From Phaenicophaeus curvirostris (Eukaryota; Chordata; Aves; Cuculiformes; Cuculidae), in the NCBI RefSeq assembly GCF_032191515.1, contig NC_091396.1, positions 8,837,885 through 8,901,884 of the forward strand: DNA of 64,000 nucleotides, in the 5' to 3' direction. This document shows, piece by piece, positions 50,350-63,130 of this stretch; within the stretch, counting starts at the first letter, position 1, and every line of letters begins with the position of its first letter. Below the pieces are notes generated by a model. That model made no database searches, was not told where the DNA came from, and was given only the letters and a program-made list of their open reading frames with translations. The position numbers and the translations under genes are program-made.

Positions 50350-53300
50350 CTCTCATTGAGTATTGCATACTACATTTAGTAGCTGTCTGAAAAAAGCGTC
50401 ATGCCTTGGCTTTTAATTCAAAACCACATACACCAGTTAGACTCAAACCCTTATGATGCCTCCTGTAACTATGTGACATGGATTTACAGCAACTCTACAC
50501 TTAAAAGGAACTAACCGTGTGCCAAATGAAATCTGTGAGAATGAGACACAAAGAACAATTTGGCACTTTGACCTGTGGACTGAGGCCTCACAAGCTCTGT
50601 GCAGATGCCCACATTTATAATTGGGCTGGCAGTTTCTGTGGTTCTTCCTTTGACCTCCACCATCTTTCAACAGCTAAAATGAGCAGTTTCGTTCAGAAAA
50701 AAAGAAGGCAGCTAGGAGTCTTTTAACAATGACAACACCACCAGTGTAACAAATGGACTAAATTCAGACATTTCACTGAAACGGTTAAGATCAAAGGGAG
50801 GTCATCTCAGTGTTTGGTTATTAATACAACTCCTACATTTCCTCCCTCATTTAAGACTACAAAGGTTATCAGCACATTGCATGCTAGAAGGAACACAAAA
50901 AGATGGCCATGTGAGCCTGTACCACAACGACAACTTCCCCTGTATGTCAATGTGTCAATTTGTCCCACTTGCCCGCAAGCCAAATTTCTTCTACAATGTT
51001 TGATTATCATTTTTGGCTAGCATCTTTAGGAAGAAGCCATCTCCCCACAGCAAGAATTCTGATTCAGTCACTTTTACGTTCATGAATTATGACACTGATT
51101 GTGTCTTACTCACCTGGCTGAGCAGAGTAGCAAGCCTGCCTGTCACGTAAAGCTCCTTTGCCTTTGCAAGATGTGTTAAGAAGTCTTTCTTATGTACACT
51201 ATTATAACCACAAAGAAACACAATAGAAGTGGTAGAAATTATTCAATAAGTGGTAATGTATACAGGGAAGAAATCTCAGACCTTTGCCTTGGACTCCCAA
51301 GTCCACAATCAAGCTGTCTCCTCCTTTTACGCTTACTAACCAACTAAAAGAGGTTTTGAAGTTGATTCTACATACTTCAGAAATTTCCAACAAATATGTT
51401 TCCTTTTAGGTGAGCACATTTTCCAAAGCAAAGCTCAGCATAAAAGGTAACAGAAGTTGGTCCCTAGTGCTTTACATCATTAGAAATGCAAATATCGCGT
51501 GGGTGAAAGTTAGTAGGCAACACCTGGAAAAGTGGTACATATAAAGGTCACCTCAGCCTCGGTATAAAATTAGCATCAGGAATGAAATCAAAGACAAGCA
51601 AATGCCAGTGTGTAGAGACTGGAGGAAAAAGGAGTCGTCCCCTTCTTTTGAGCACATAAAGAATATAACACCATGTGACAGTGCAGTAACATGGTTGTAG
51701 CAGTAATTTCTATACATTTATTGCTTAACTTTCTATGTACTTTGCAACAGTGTCTTTTAATTTTTTTTTCCCATTGATGCTTCATTTCACAATCTAAAAA
51801 CTGTTAAGCTAAGTATAAATAGATCAAGAAGTGGAAAATAAGTTTATTTCTCCTGAAATAGAGATCTGGTTTTGCTTCTAGCAGGACACTCCATGATCTT
51901 AATTTCTCATGTCATAGGGAGATATCTGATGCATACCTGTAGCATATGCACAGAGTAGCACCTTCACAAATACCAGCAAAAGGAGTTTTGCTTCTTCCTT
52001 TGCTACTGAGCAGTTCCTAAGAAACTAGAAATTGAATCAGTATCTACCCTAAGAAATCATGAATTAAAGCAAGGGTATTAAATCCCATTTAGCCAACCAG
52101 AAATTAATATTCTTGGATAATCATGAAATAGAACCCAAAACTTTTCCTCAGAACTTAAACAACAACAAAAAAACCCCAAACTGAACCAATCAAAAAATGC
52201 AGCTCTTCCCACCAGACCCCAGTAGTTTCACTAACTGTAGCTAAGTGCGAACCTTGGACAGTTGTGAGCACTGGTGACAAACCAAATGAAAAGTAATCAG
52301 TTACAGCATTACAGAGAAAAGCACATCCGTAAAGCTAGTATTCATCACTCATAATTAAATTCATTTGAAAACACTACACACACGGACATGATGGAAAGAC
52401 ATGAATTGTATTACAAAGACAAAATCATTCTCAGTAGTTAGCTAAATGTTGTCAGTCAACCCTAACCATTTCACAGCCAGCTTTCTTTCTGTAATGGCAG
52501 ATTAAACTTGGCAGACTTGATGGGGCGGAATAAACTTCATGTAGCTACCACTCCTCCTCTTTTTGAAAAGCTGGGCCATGTTCATCCCTTTAGGTTTGCT
52601 CCAGGAAGCCCAGATAAAACAAGAAGATGAGTTTCCATGTCCTCTGGAGGTGCTTCTGGAAGTTCAAAAACATGTGCATGAGCTGAGGAAGCTGCTTCAT
52701 CCCCTCTCCTGCCTCTGAAGTGTATAAGGGCAGAGGAAAGAAGTGCTCCCTCAAACAGTGGCAGTGAGAAAAGAGCAAAGGCAAAGATTTAATAAAAGAT
52801 TAACATCACACAGCTGCTTCTCTTCTGAACACATACCATGTTCTGCTGGGTCAGTTAAATGGTCCATCTTCAGAAGCATCCTGTCTCCCACAAAGGGAGA
52901 AAAGGAGATGCTATTTTATAGAATCAGACAACCTCAATAATTTTCTGTGTTTTGTTTTCCTTGCACCTCCCAAAATCCAAAACTATGGTCTTGGCATATT
53001 TCCAGGACACATCCCTACTTTAACCCTTTCAGTATCTGTCTATAGACACTGAAAGGTCCATCAGTTTGTCTACTCCCTCTTTGAATCTACAGATACTGTG
53101 TATCTGCAACTTTTTGTGGCATTTGATTTTAGAGTTATACTATCCACTGCATTAATACTTTCTCTGCTTGCTCAACCTCTAATTTTTTTTCTAAGTTCTC
53201 ATATTATGCCAGCAAAATATCCCTTTCTCTGATCTGCTTCTGTTGCACATGAACCCAGCAGAAGAGACAAGTAGTTACTCCTGAAGCTCGGTAGAAATAA

Positions 53301-55599
53301 AGAGGAGGAAGGAGAAAAAAAGAGAAAAATTCTTGCCATTAGAAATAAATATTTTGCCCTGATTGTAGAAGGCTTTTTACTGAAATCCGAGGTGACACTT
53401 TTTCCTTACTTTCAAGGACTTTAAATATCCCAGATTTACCACAGACTTGTCCATTCATGACAAACTAACTTAACTAATTTGGCATGGGAATGACATGACA
53501 AATTAAAAAAAAAAAAAGCAAGTGTTTAGAATAGCCTCTAATGAACAGAAGGTAAATTGTGATGGTGTAAAAATTGACAGGTCAATTTTTCTTCAGCGGA
53601 GTAGTATCAGATACGTTCCTTGTACTACATATATTTACATATTGTATCTCCACATTAAAATATTTTGGGGATGTTTGGGGTTTTTGTTTTTGTTTTTTTT
53701 TTTTACAACTTCTTGTATTTATACATCATAGGATTCGTGTGAATTTCACCTTCACTTTCTGTAAATCCAGATTTTCCAAGTATTCAGATTTGGATTCATA
53801 CTCTTTTTGCTTTTCTACCATTCCTGCATTGCAGACCTGGGGAAAATGAACACATGAAGAACTAGCCCCAGAATCATCACACACTAGCTCCAAAAGAAAA
53901 AGCTTTTATTGAATCATACCAGATAACTACTTGTGTTAACTACGAGAGAGGAAACCACCTCTACCTTAACACACATTGAACTCCATAACAGTAAGTATGT
54001 CACTCAGCTACCAAAAAAGTTCTGTGATCAGGAGAATTCATGTAGCAAATGCAACTCAAATAAGCAAGTTAAATATTTCCTCCCCCAAAATCATAAAGCT
54101 AAAACTTAGGTACCATTCTGAAATAAGTCACAGCCAGAGCATAAAGCAAGAAACTATCTAAAATGCTACATAAAATACTACATAGGAGCAGATGCAGAAC
54201 TAATTGTTTTGCTTCACAATCTAAGTCCTCTAGCACAAAATTGAAATCTCTGCTTGGATGCTGAAGTATAAAGGAACTCATGTTGCCACTGCCCTGCAAG
54301 CAAGACACATTGTCACAGACACAGAGGAACAATTATACCTTGATAAAATTTTGTTTAAATACAACCAAATCTTTTCAATTATGATCTACACTAGAGCTGA
54401 TATGATTTAATCCTGTAGAAAATTTGAAGGCATCCCCAAAATCCCTCCTAAACTTCAATATTAGACAATAGAGAAATTCATATTGCTGCTTAAACTTCAT
54501 AAGCAAAGTGCCAATTTGAAAGACAGAACTTTTCACACATACATCTCACCTTCTTTTTAAGTTCAACTGATTCTAGTCTGGCATAAGTTTTACAGTTTGA
54601 ACTGACAAGGTCGCACAAAATCCCAGTCTGTTTGCCTATAGTCCACTCCTTACTGATTTTTTTTTTCTGTTACTCTGAGAACACTCAAAGAAGCAGCCTG
54701 GCAGAACCTATTCAATCCATTAGCTTCTTTCAAGGCCAGAGCTAAGAGCCTTGCATGAAGATGAGCCTCCCTGAACTGTGCCAGTCTGCAAAAGCATACG
54801 GTCCCAGGCTAGAAGCACGTCCAACAACCTAAGCTTTAAAATTCAACTTTGAGTCTTTGAGTTTTCCATTTACAGTTATTTTCTGATGTAATCTATGTTA
54901 ATAAGCTTTAACTTGAGACAGGTCAAATCCTGCATGATATTTTTCTTGTGAAAGTCCCAGAGAAATCAACATAATTACTTGCTAGACTAATGCATCTACT
55001 ATTAGTACTTACAGAAAACATTTTTAATGCTAAAATAGCTTGCTACATAAATGGATGCACTCATGAAAGATTTAGGCTCCACCATTAAAATCCCATCTAC
55101 CTATCTGGTTCTCCTCAGTCATCCATTTAATTGTCGTACTCTGTTGCCCTGATTGGCTTTTGCCACATTGTGATAAATTGTGTACAATTGTACTGCACAC
55201 ACTATTCCAGGGACTTCCCCCTCTATACCTTCTCCAAAGGGTCATATAAGGCGTCAACATGAAAGAGATTGTTACAAGACATTTCACACAAATAGGGAAA
55301 TGCATTTTTTTTAAAAAAAAACCAACAACCTGAGATCTTCAAAGGACTCTGATCACTCTCACTGAACAGTATGTCAACTTACCATACAAAACCATCCATA
55401 CTGGGGATCCATGGCAGTCCACAAGACAGCTCTGGGAGATTCACGCATAAAGAAAATTGCATGAGGTAAGAATCACAGTATTAGTCTTACCTCCAGAGCA
55501 GGAGATCACTTTCAATTACTATCACAACAGCTAGTGAGGATCCTTTACAAACTTGGTGGTTCTCGAGCTGTTAAACTGCCAGATCAAGTTTATTCCATA
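50350..55599. other. Intergenic, no gene recognised
   Basis: No convincing exon, RNA gene or mobile element. It contains A/T homopolymer runs near 53505 and 53690-53705 and the inverted repeat at 53025-53056. Confidence 0.7.
53025..53056. repeat. Nested inverted repeat
   Basis: CCTTTCAGT (53025-53033) pairs exactly with ACTGAAAGG (53048-53056). The intervening segment contains its own perfect palindrome GTCTATAGAC (53038-53047). Confidence 0.75.
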
Positions 55600-55920
55600 G
55601 GATCTGTAACTACCTGAAAGGAGGTTGTAGAGAGGAGGGAGCTGGCCTCTTCTCCCAAGTGACAGGGGACAGGACAAGAGGGAATGGCCTCAAGCTCCAT
55701 CAGGGGAGGTTTAGGCTGAATATTAGGAAAAAATTTTTCACAGAAAGGGTCATTGGGCACTGGCAGAGGCTGCCCAGGGAGGTGGTTGAGTCACCTTCCC
55801 TGGAGGTGTTTAAGGCACGGGTGGACGAGGTGCTGAGGGGCATGGTTTAGTGTTTGATAGGAATGGTTGGACTCGATCCGGTGGGTCTCTTCCAACCTGG
55901 TTATTCTATGATTCTATGAT
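55600..55920 (+). mobile_element. CR1 LINE 3' end, younger copy
   Basis: Clear CR1 3' end with the C-terminal part of ORF2 still open between 55659 and 55850. Visible residues are RGNGLKLHQGRFRLNIRKKF, the typical HWQRLPREVVESPSLEVFKA, then DEVLRGMV, followed by the 3' UTR ending tggttattctatgattctatgat. 5'-truncated; the edge near 55600 (ctacctgaaaggagg) is approximate. The preserved frame and clean octamer tail suggest a fairly recent insertion. Same subfamily as the stub at 25.4 kb but in the opposite direction. Confidence 0.94.
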
Positions 55921-58379
55921 CTCTCAAAGCCCTTGGAGAACAGATCGCTGTGCAACTCCATAACAATAATTTAAAAAAAAAAAACCAAGCCAAAAAAACC
56001 CAAAAAACAAGGAAAACAATTTACATTCTTCGTTGTCAGTACTATTTGAGTTTCAAAACCACTATCTTTTAAGGGTATTGCCATTCACCAGCTGGCACAG
56101 TATTAACTTCTCATCCCCCCCTCTCCTAATAACATATGAAAATTAAAGAATATGCAGAAGTTAATATAGCAAAAATGGAAGATTTTCAATAGGTTTTCAG
56201 GTAGCAATCTACAAAAACAGCATGAATTTCTGTTCAAAGCAGTTGGGGAAACTCTGCTTCCTCCAGACATCGTGATTAAAGTACTGCATATTAGTTCCAG
56301 CTAAGTCAATTTTCTTAAATTGAAAACTCCAATGTAACAAAGCTTCATCAAAAAATTTTGTGAAGCCCTGTTGTTCCCATCTATCCTCAGATTTGAATAC
56401 AAGTTGTATATTGTCAGTGAAAGCAGGTTTAATATTCCCTTAAAATTCTACATAACTTGAGTTCCAAATGACTGTCTGCTGGCATCAATGTTGATTTATT
56501 TTACGTTTTTAATTTTATTCTTCTCATTGAAAGTGTTTGTCCTCCATTCCTACTTCTCCCAAAATAGCATGATAACCAAATCACTTTATTTCCTGGGCAC
56601 TGTCTGAATGAAGAAAAGTTATTTTAGTTTCTAATATATAGGTAAAGATTGCCTAATAAGCTGATAAACTAGAACTTTTATCACTAGTCAACATGTGTTG
56701 CTCATCACAAATTACACTTTGCTATTCTGATCAACAGAAATTATACATTTCATACTTTCATTCTGTTCACATTCAAATAAGGCATTTAGCAATCAAATAT
56801 TTAACTGAACAAAATTCCAGAATGTTTTATTTTTCTTTGAAAGAATCATTTTTATGTGATATTTAGAATATTTAGATAGTTTGCTGCTTTTCCAAAAAAA
56901 AATTCTATTACATGACTACTAAAAGGTAAACCACAAATAACATGCAGCATGCCTGAAATACTTTTTACAGTGAACCCCAGAAGAGAAGACACAACTCAGG
57001 GAAACACTATACGGGCCAGCACTGCCTCGTAACACATTTTATACTATTGACTGATGACATAAGACTACTAATAGAAAAAGAAACAGAATGTGAATTTAGC
57101 ATCTTCCTTTATAGACCATCATATTCTGGACAATAAAGTTTTTATGAAACATAACTTGAAGACCAGTTTAGAAAAATGCGTAATGCTATCAACACCCAGT
57201 CTCCATCCATGAAAGACAGAAATCCAGCAAAGCAGCAGTGCCCTGTATCACAGCATAAAATAATCTCAGTAAAGACAGACTGCAAGAAGACCAAAGTAGT
57301 AAGATATTCCTGCTTTTCTTCCATTTCCAAGGATACTTCCTCTATGTTTCTTTCATGTCCATGTTTTAAAATAGCCATTTGACATTTACACATGAATTAA
57401 TTCCAGGTATACCCCTTTTAATAAGTCCAGCTAGCTTTAGAATGTTAGCAGCTCCATTTCATAAAGATCTTTAGCATTTTGAGTGCTGAATTATTAATCG
57501 CCCTTTCATGTTAAATACTCTCTGAAGTATAACAATTAAAATAAGCAAATCAAGATTAAGCAAGCCTCTAAAGATATTCTGCCCTTTCAAAATAGTTGGC
57601 CGTCCTTATACAGCAGCAGCTCTTGGTTCTTCACAACAGTTACTCAGTAAGCAATTCTTAAATTCTGACTGAGAATGCCAACAAGCACAGATAAGCAGCT
57701 GGTTTACTCTCTCTCTGTCCCTCTATGGAAATTTCCACCTTAAGTGAAAAATGTGGCTCATTGCAGCAGTGGCTTTTCTGACAGAAATGCACATCTGAAA
57801 TAGGTGGTCAATGCCTCTATTGGGTCTGCCAGGACATTGCAAGACCTGTTAGAAAAGAATGCTTTTTCAATCCTAGACTAAATAAAGATTAAAGATAGCC
57901 TTTTCAGCTTATTTCTTATAGTTGACCTTTTCCAACCTTTGAAACATTCTACTCTTTCAGGTTCAAGACCTGCTAAACCATCACCTTACTCCAGCAGAGG
58001 GGACTACGCATGACTACAAATGTATCTAGAAAAAGGCTGACTCTGTGACAAAGTTTGCTAGGTGAGGTGCTGGAGCAGTCTACTCACATTACCACAGCTC
58101 TCCTCATACTCTCAGTAGACACACATTTCACCATGCCCCAAGATCCTGATCACCTCTTCGTGATTCATGAAGTCCACAACACACCTGCTCTGACAGTCAG
58201 TCATATGCTTTTGTCACCTAGAAATTGTGTACCGTGAATTAAAATGTGGGTGGTTGTGTTATTCTCCAGTAAAATAGAAAAAGAAATCAGAACTAATCTT
58301 CCCTTAGGTCTTTCCCTTCCCCCCTGGTTTATGTGGCACAGACCAGCCTGCAATAATCAAACCAGAGCCATTTAGTGTA

Positions 58380-58690
58380 TAGTCTAGTCTTGCTGCGACT
58401 AATAGGATGATTGGTTGTATAGCTTCTTTATGGTTGTTCATTATATCACCCTTACATAAAGTAATTTAATTTCAGTGGGATAATTAGGGTATTTCTAATC
58501 TAACTGATAGTCTGAATGAAATGAGATTCTCGGAGGGAGATTTGTGTACCAGGAGACTGGTGACCTTCGGCCCCAATTTTCACACAATGTATTAAGCTGA
58601 CAGCCTTACTTCCAAGCCCTGCTGCACTGGCTCTTCACCGCTTGTGCAGATCTATGTGTTACAGACAGCAAGGTTCTTCTACCCCAAATC
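58380..58690. promoter_or_regulatory. Candidate non-coding regulatory element
   Basis: Contains GGATGATTGG, CCTTACATAAAG, TAATTTAATTT, GGGATAATTAGGG and a more GC-balanced right half with ggtgaccttcgg (nuclear-receptor half-site-like). Selected on motif density and composition; no conservation test was possible. Confidence 0.22.
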
Positions 58691-59735
58691 CCATAATTAA
58701 AAAAACTGTAATATTTTATTTGAATTATGGAAAAATAACCAGGCCATCATTCACTAGTTGGAAATGCAACACTTCTAATCGGTTGTGAAAAGCATGCAAC
58801 TGAATTATTGATTTTAGATTGTGCTTTCAAGGCAATAGGAAACGTAACTTTCACTTGATCAACACCTGCACTTCTACAAGTATTGAAAGTAAAAACTTCA
58901 TCCCTCAGATTTCTAGAAACATATGCAGAAGTTGAAAAAAGCACCCTCTGTACCACTGGCAAATTATTTCAATGTTATATTGTCTTTACGAACCAAAAAT
59001 CTAGGTTTGTCTACCTTTTGCTGTAGCCTGTAGCTGTCGAGCAGACCAGACTACCTGAGTGATTACTAGACAAGGCCCTCCATTCCTTCACTGACACTTC
59101 CATACCAGCACCTTTCTTTCTCTCTCTATCCCTGTTCTCTGAAACCTGACATATTCCTTTCCCACATCTGTACAATTCTGTCCTGGCTCACACAATCCAA
59201 CTCTCTGAAAGCAGTTAAACCTTTTTTCCTTCAGTTAAGCATGGACTGAATCTGGCTCCTGTAACTTAAATCCTCATCATGCCTGCAGAATTGTCCCTGC
59301 GGTTGCACATTTTTCTGTTGATCCTTGTTCTTACAAAGGTTGATAACCCCTAAATACCACAAGCCTTCGACCACAGATCTTTGAAATTATTTCCCTGTGA
59401 TTAGTAAACATCTTCAGCCTCAACAGCTTAGCCTTTAATCCTAAGAGTTTACAGAAGTAAAAAAAGGCATTACAAACTGACAAAAATACTTCACTCTGTC
59501 ATAATAATTTATTTTTAGTGTTCCAATGTCTGATTTAATGACAGCAAAGAACTTAAACGATCTTTCAGGCTTCTTTGTCCCAGACTAACATAGGTCAAGC
59601 AAGGGACTGAACACATCACTCATAGTCACAATGAAATCCTGTATACAGTGAAGTCAGAATTCCCACTAACTTCAAAAGCATCACAATTTCACCTAGAGCT
59701 CCATAGGTACACAAAAATAAGGAATACACAGTGTC

Positions 59736-59790
59736 AAATATATATATAGTGTATATATAAAAAAACCATGCTAAATATATATATGTACAC
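59736..59790. repeat. TA-rich microsatellite
   Basis: Three interrupted (TA)n runs: aaatatatatata, gtatatataa and aaatatatatatgtacac. Confidence 0.8.
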
Positions 59791-60853
59791 ACTCACCAAA
59801 CTCTTAATCTGTTTCCTATTTCAGCATAATCAAGCACAATTTAATGAAAGCATGTGCACTTGTTCTATGAAAAACAAACCTAAACATTTCCACTTGGGCA
59901 CAGGGGAAAATATACAATCCATAGTCTTTATACCTCAACACTTAAAACAGTAGACTTCATACTGAGGTAATTCTTTTCACAAAATTAGCACTGTAATAAA
60001 GAGATCTATGTCATTGCTTTTAAAAATCAAAACCCGATAAACTGCTACATATTATAGCTACTAAAGGTCTTTTCTTTAAATAACAGCCACATTAAAAAAA
60101 CACAGTAAGGTTTGAGATTCTTTGTACGTCCATTTTTTAAACGTATTTGTGAGATGGGTGGGTCATAAATGCAGCATAAGAAGAAACCATCTTAATCTTT
60201 ATTTCACTCAATCTCTCACTTTATCATTATTCAGTAACGATCATTTATATTTATTTATTTTTTACCAAGCTTTGCACTTGCAGCTACCTCAGACCATTTC
60301 CTTGGGAATTTGTCTTTAGCCAGTCACTAATCTGAAAGACGCTGATGGCTTTTTTCCAGAAGTATCAGTGTTGTCAAGGCCTGTTTAGGAGACTCTCGAG
60401 TTCATGGTTCATTGATCTGATAAAACGATGAAGCCACTAGCGTTTAATGGGCCAGTATAGCATTCCTATACAAGAATTAAAAGGTTTATACTAAAGATGG
60501 CAAAGGGCTGTTTCCTACTTTTTGCATACCACAAACAATTTTAAATATGTTTTCAGAGAGAAGACAGTGTCAATCAAAAGTAGTTTTAAAATAACGTATT
60601 TTACAGTGTCGTCATCAGATGGTGATCTTAAGATTTGCCAAAATATTTTTCTTGGTCAAAAGAAAGACAAGCAAATTCACTTCTAGCAATACTTGCAGAT
60701 AATCGTACATTACCCTAATACCCAAGACATATCTAAGGATTAAGATTATTTCCTACAATAAATCTACTTTACATCTAATCACGAAAGCTTAGAAGGGCAA
60801 AATGAAAGCAAAAGCATTATTATAATATTAGTGTATTTAAGAGAACTGACAAT

Positions 60854-60905
60854 GGATTCTGGATCCTGCTCTATTCCAGTATCTTCTGATACTGGATTCT
60901 GCTCT
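60854..60905. repeat. Hairpin nested in a direct repeat
   Basis: TCCAGTATC (60875-60883) and GATACTGGA (60888-60896) are perfect inverted copies with a TTCT loop. GGATCCTGCTCT (60861-60872) and GGATTCTGCTCT (60894-60905) are near-identical direct repeats around it. Confidence 0.75.
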
Positions 60906-62829
60906 GTTTCTGCATCTGCCATCAAGTCCACACAACCTAGTATTCATCTGTACTTTGAATAAGTCCTCACTGATAAATTATCACTAACCCTTCTTTACAA
61001 TGTACTCCAACATCGTCAGATCAAGTGCCATAGACATATTTTTACTTTAAGGGTTCAATTTTAAAAAAAAAGTTAAATGTTCAGGATTGAGCATTTAATG
61101 CAATACATCAAATTGAAATTGTACAGTCACGTGCATATCTACTCATTTGCAGGGCCTCATCACTTTGCATGCAGAACAGGAACAGCCGCCCTGAAGTCCT
61201 AGCAAGCAGGGTCCTCTCCTGCCAGCCAAAAGAGCCTTTCAGTGCAACTCTGCTGCCTCAGACTTCTTCTGTTCTGGACCCTTTCAGCACTGTCAGCACT
61301 TAATATCTTACACTTTTAAGAGAAATTAAAAGTTTGCACAACTCTATGGTGATCTGAATATAAGATATTTTGCTAAGAAAGTAAGAAGTAAGAGTGCCAC
61401 ACCCTATAGTCCATTTTTATTCAATTAGGAAGATAAGCACAGAAGCCTACTGCTGGGCTGAACCGTGTTTTATGTACAAGCCAGGCTACAGCTATAAAGG
61501 ACAATCAGATGTGGAAGAGGGGAGAACCAGCTATTTAAACATCTGGCTAATAAAGCACATCTTGTAAGGTGGCTATTCTTACAGCTCCTAGACACAGGTT
61601 CAGAAAAGTTCCTCGTGTCATTGAGCCTTCATAAAAGCTGTTGGTACCCAACAGTTCCCAAAAGGTATTTCACTGCCTCATTGGAGTTCATTCCCTGTCC
61701 CTGAGAAGGCACACAAAGCATTTTACGTCAATAGCAGAAAATTATCTTTTCTATATGAGTAGTAAGTTATGTCCTGATATCAAATTGAGAAAGAGCACAC
61801 AAAAACCATCTCCCCTCCCCTTAAAAAAAATTTCTTTATTCTTAGTACAGTTAATAGAGTGACAAATTGCTATGGTATAGAGTGTGTCAGGGAAAGAGAA
61901 GACACATCTACTTTCACATATTCCAGCAACATTCAAACCATGCCAGCATTAACAATGATATACTTCAATCACAAGAAGCTTTACTAAAGCTCCAATTTTA
62001 CAAGCTACAACTGCTACGAAGACATGATTATAAAATTACTTTATTTCTCACCCATTATATTACTGCCACTAAATAAAATACTTCAATTAAAAAATATCTA
62101 GACAGTTCCAGGAAAAGTCTCGGACTAGAATCACTGTCAGCACTGTTTGGAGGGGGGGGACAGGAAAACAGAAGGAAAAAAAAAGTAATCAGAATTTCAG
62201 GCAAAAATTACCCTTACTTTGATTTTACTAATCATGTAAGCTATTAGAATTTTTACTTTGGCAATCTATCCTTTTTTTTTTTACTGAATTTTATTTAGAT
62301 AGAGAGTTCATGTCTTGTCCTTAAAAGCAACACAGTACTAAAGTGCTCTGTAAAATGACTCCAACATCAGGTCTCCAAAGAGAACTGCAAATCATACGAT
62401 TCTTAGTACAATTTGTTCAGTGCTTTAAACACTAGAGATTGTCCAGGAAGAGCTTATCTGTATAGATTTATTATCTAAAACTCATTAACTACATCACAAT
62501 CTTTGCCACCATGTTTCAGCACAACTCATGTAACTAAATTAAGAGCAATTCTCCAGCACTGCAATGAAAACACAAGTTTTAAAAAGGCAGATGTACAGTC
62601 CACCAGAAGATTTAATACATCATACTTGGTACTATATCATTGTCTTTTTATTTTTCCGTGGGAACAGTAATCGCTTACCTTGTTTCATCCGTTTCTATTG
62701 TCTCCTCTGATTACTAGAATCACATTTCTAGGGTAAACAAGGTAAAAAAAGAAAAACAACCTTTCCCAGTGTCCCATTTTCTGTCAGGAAGGTTTGAAGC
62801 AATGTAGGCCTCCTGATAAGTTTTCTAAT

Positions 62830-63130
62830 CCAGATAAGCTGGGCTAAAATATCTGACAGCTGTTTCACGCTCTTCATCATCATCTGAAACAATCAGTACG
62901 CATTAGAGAGTACTTTTCCCTTTACAAAGGTGATAATTAGATAACAAGCTGAGATTAAAGTAATTACAGTTAGACAGCTGGCAAGGCAGCACAGTCATGT
63001 TGAAATATTGTTGATACTTCAGCATCTGGTTCTAATAACAGCACAAGCTAAAAGATTTTACATTAATTACAGTGCATAATTTAATATAAACATATTTAAT
63101 TACAATTGATGAGTGATAAACAGTTCAAGA
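62830..63130. promoter_or_regulatory. Candidate conserved regulatory element (TCF, homeodomain and E-box motifs)
   Basis: Shows two CAGCTG E-boxes, a TCF/LEF or SOX-type site in CCTTTACAAAGG, and homeodomain cores GATAATTAG, GTAATTAC, CATTAATTAC and AATTACAATTGAT within 300 bases. No coding capacity. The motif variety rather than AT content alone makes it notable. Function and conservation are inferred. Confidence 0.3.

Larger units (their letters stand above)
55921..62820. other. Intergenic, no gene recognised
   Basis: An A-rich tract lies at about 55970-56020 just after the CR1 copy, followed by AT-rich DNA without a convincing exon. Features inside are a TA-rich microsatellite (59736-59790), a nested repeat (60854-60905) and a G8-9 run near 62152. 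A weak CTCF-like match, CCAGCAGAGGGGAC, starts at 57991. Confidence 0.7.

Noticed and set aside
55659..55850. 63-aa frame that could be taken for a small gene
   Set aside because: It is the C-terminal remnant of CR1 ORF2 and is reported as part of that element.
55970..56020. A-rich tract after the CR1 copy as a retroposon poly(A) tail
   Set aside because: CR1 ends in octamer repeats, not poly(A), and there is no recognisable retroposon body directly upstream of the A run apart from the CR1 itself.
57991..58005. CTCF-like CCAGCAGAGGGGAC on the + strand
   Set aside because: It deviates at the highly conserved C after the G run and lies in no CpG-rich context, so it is too weak to call.
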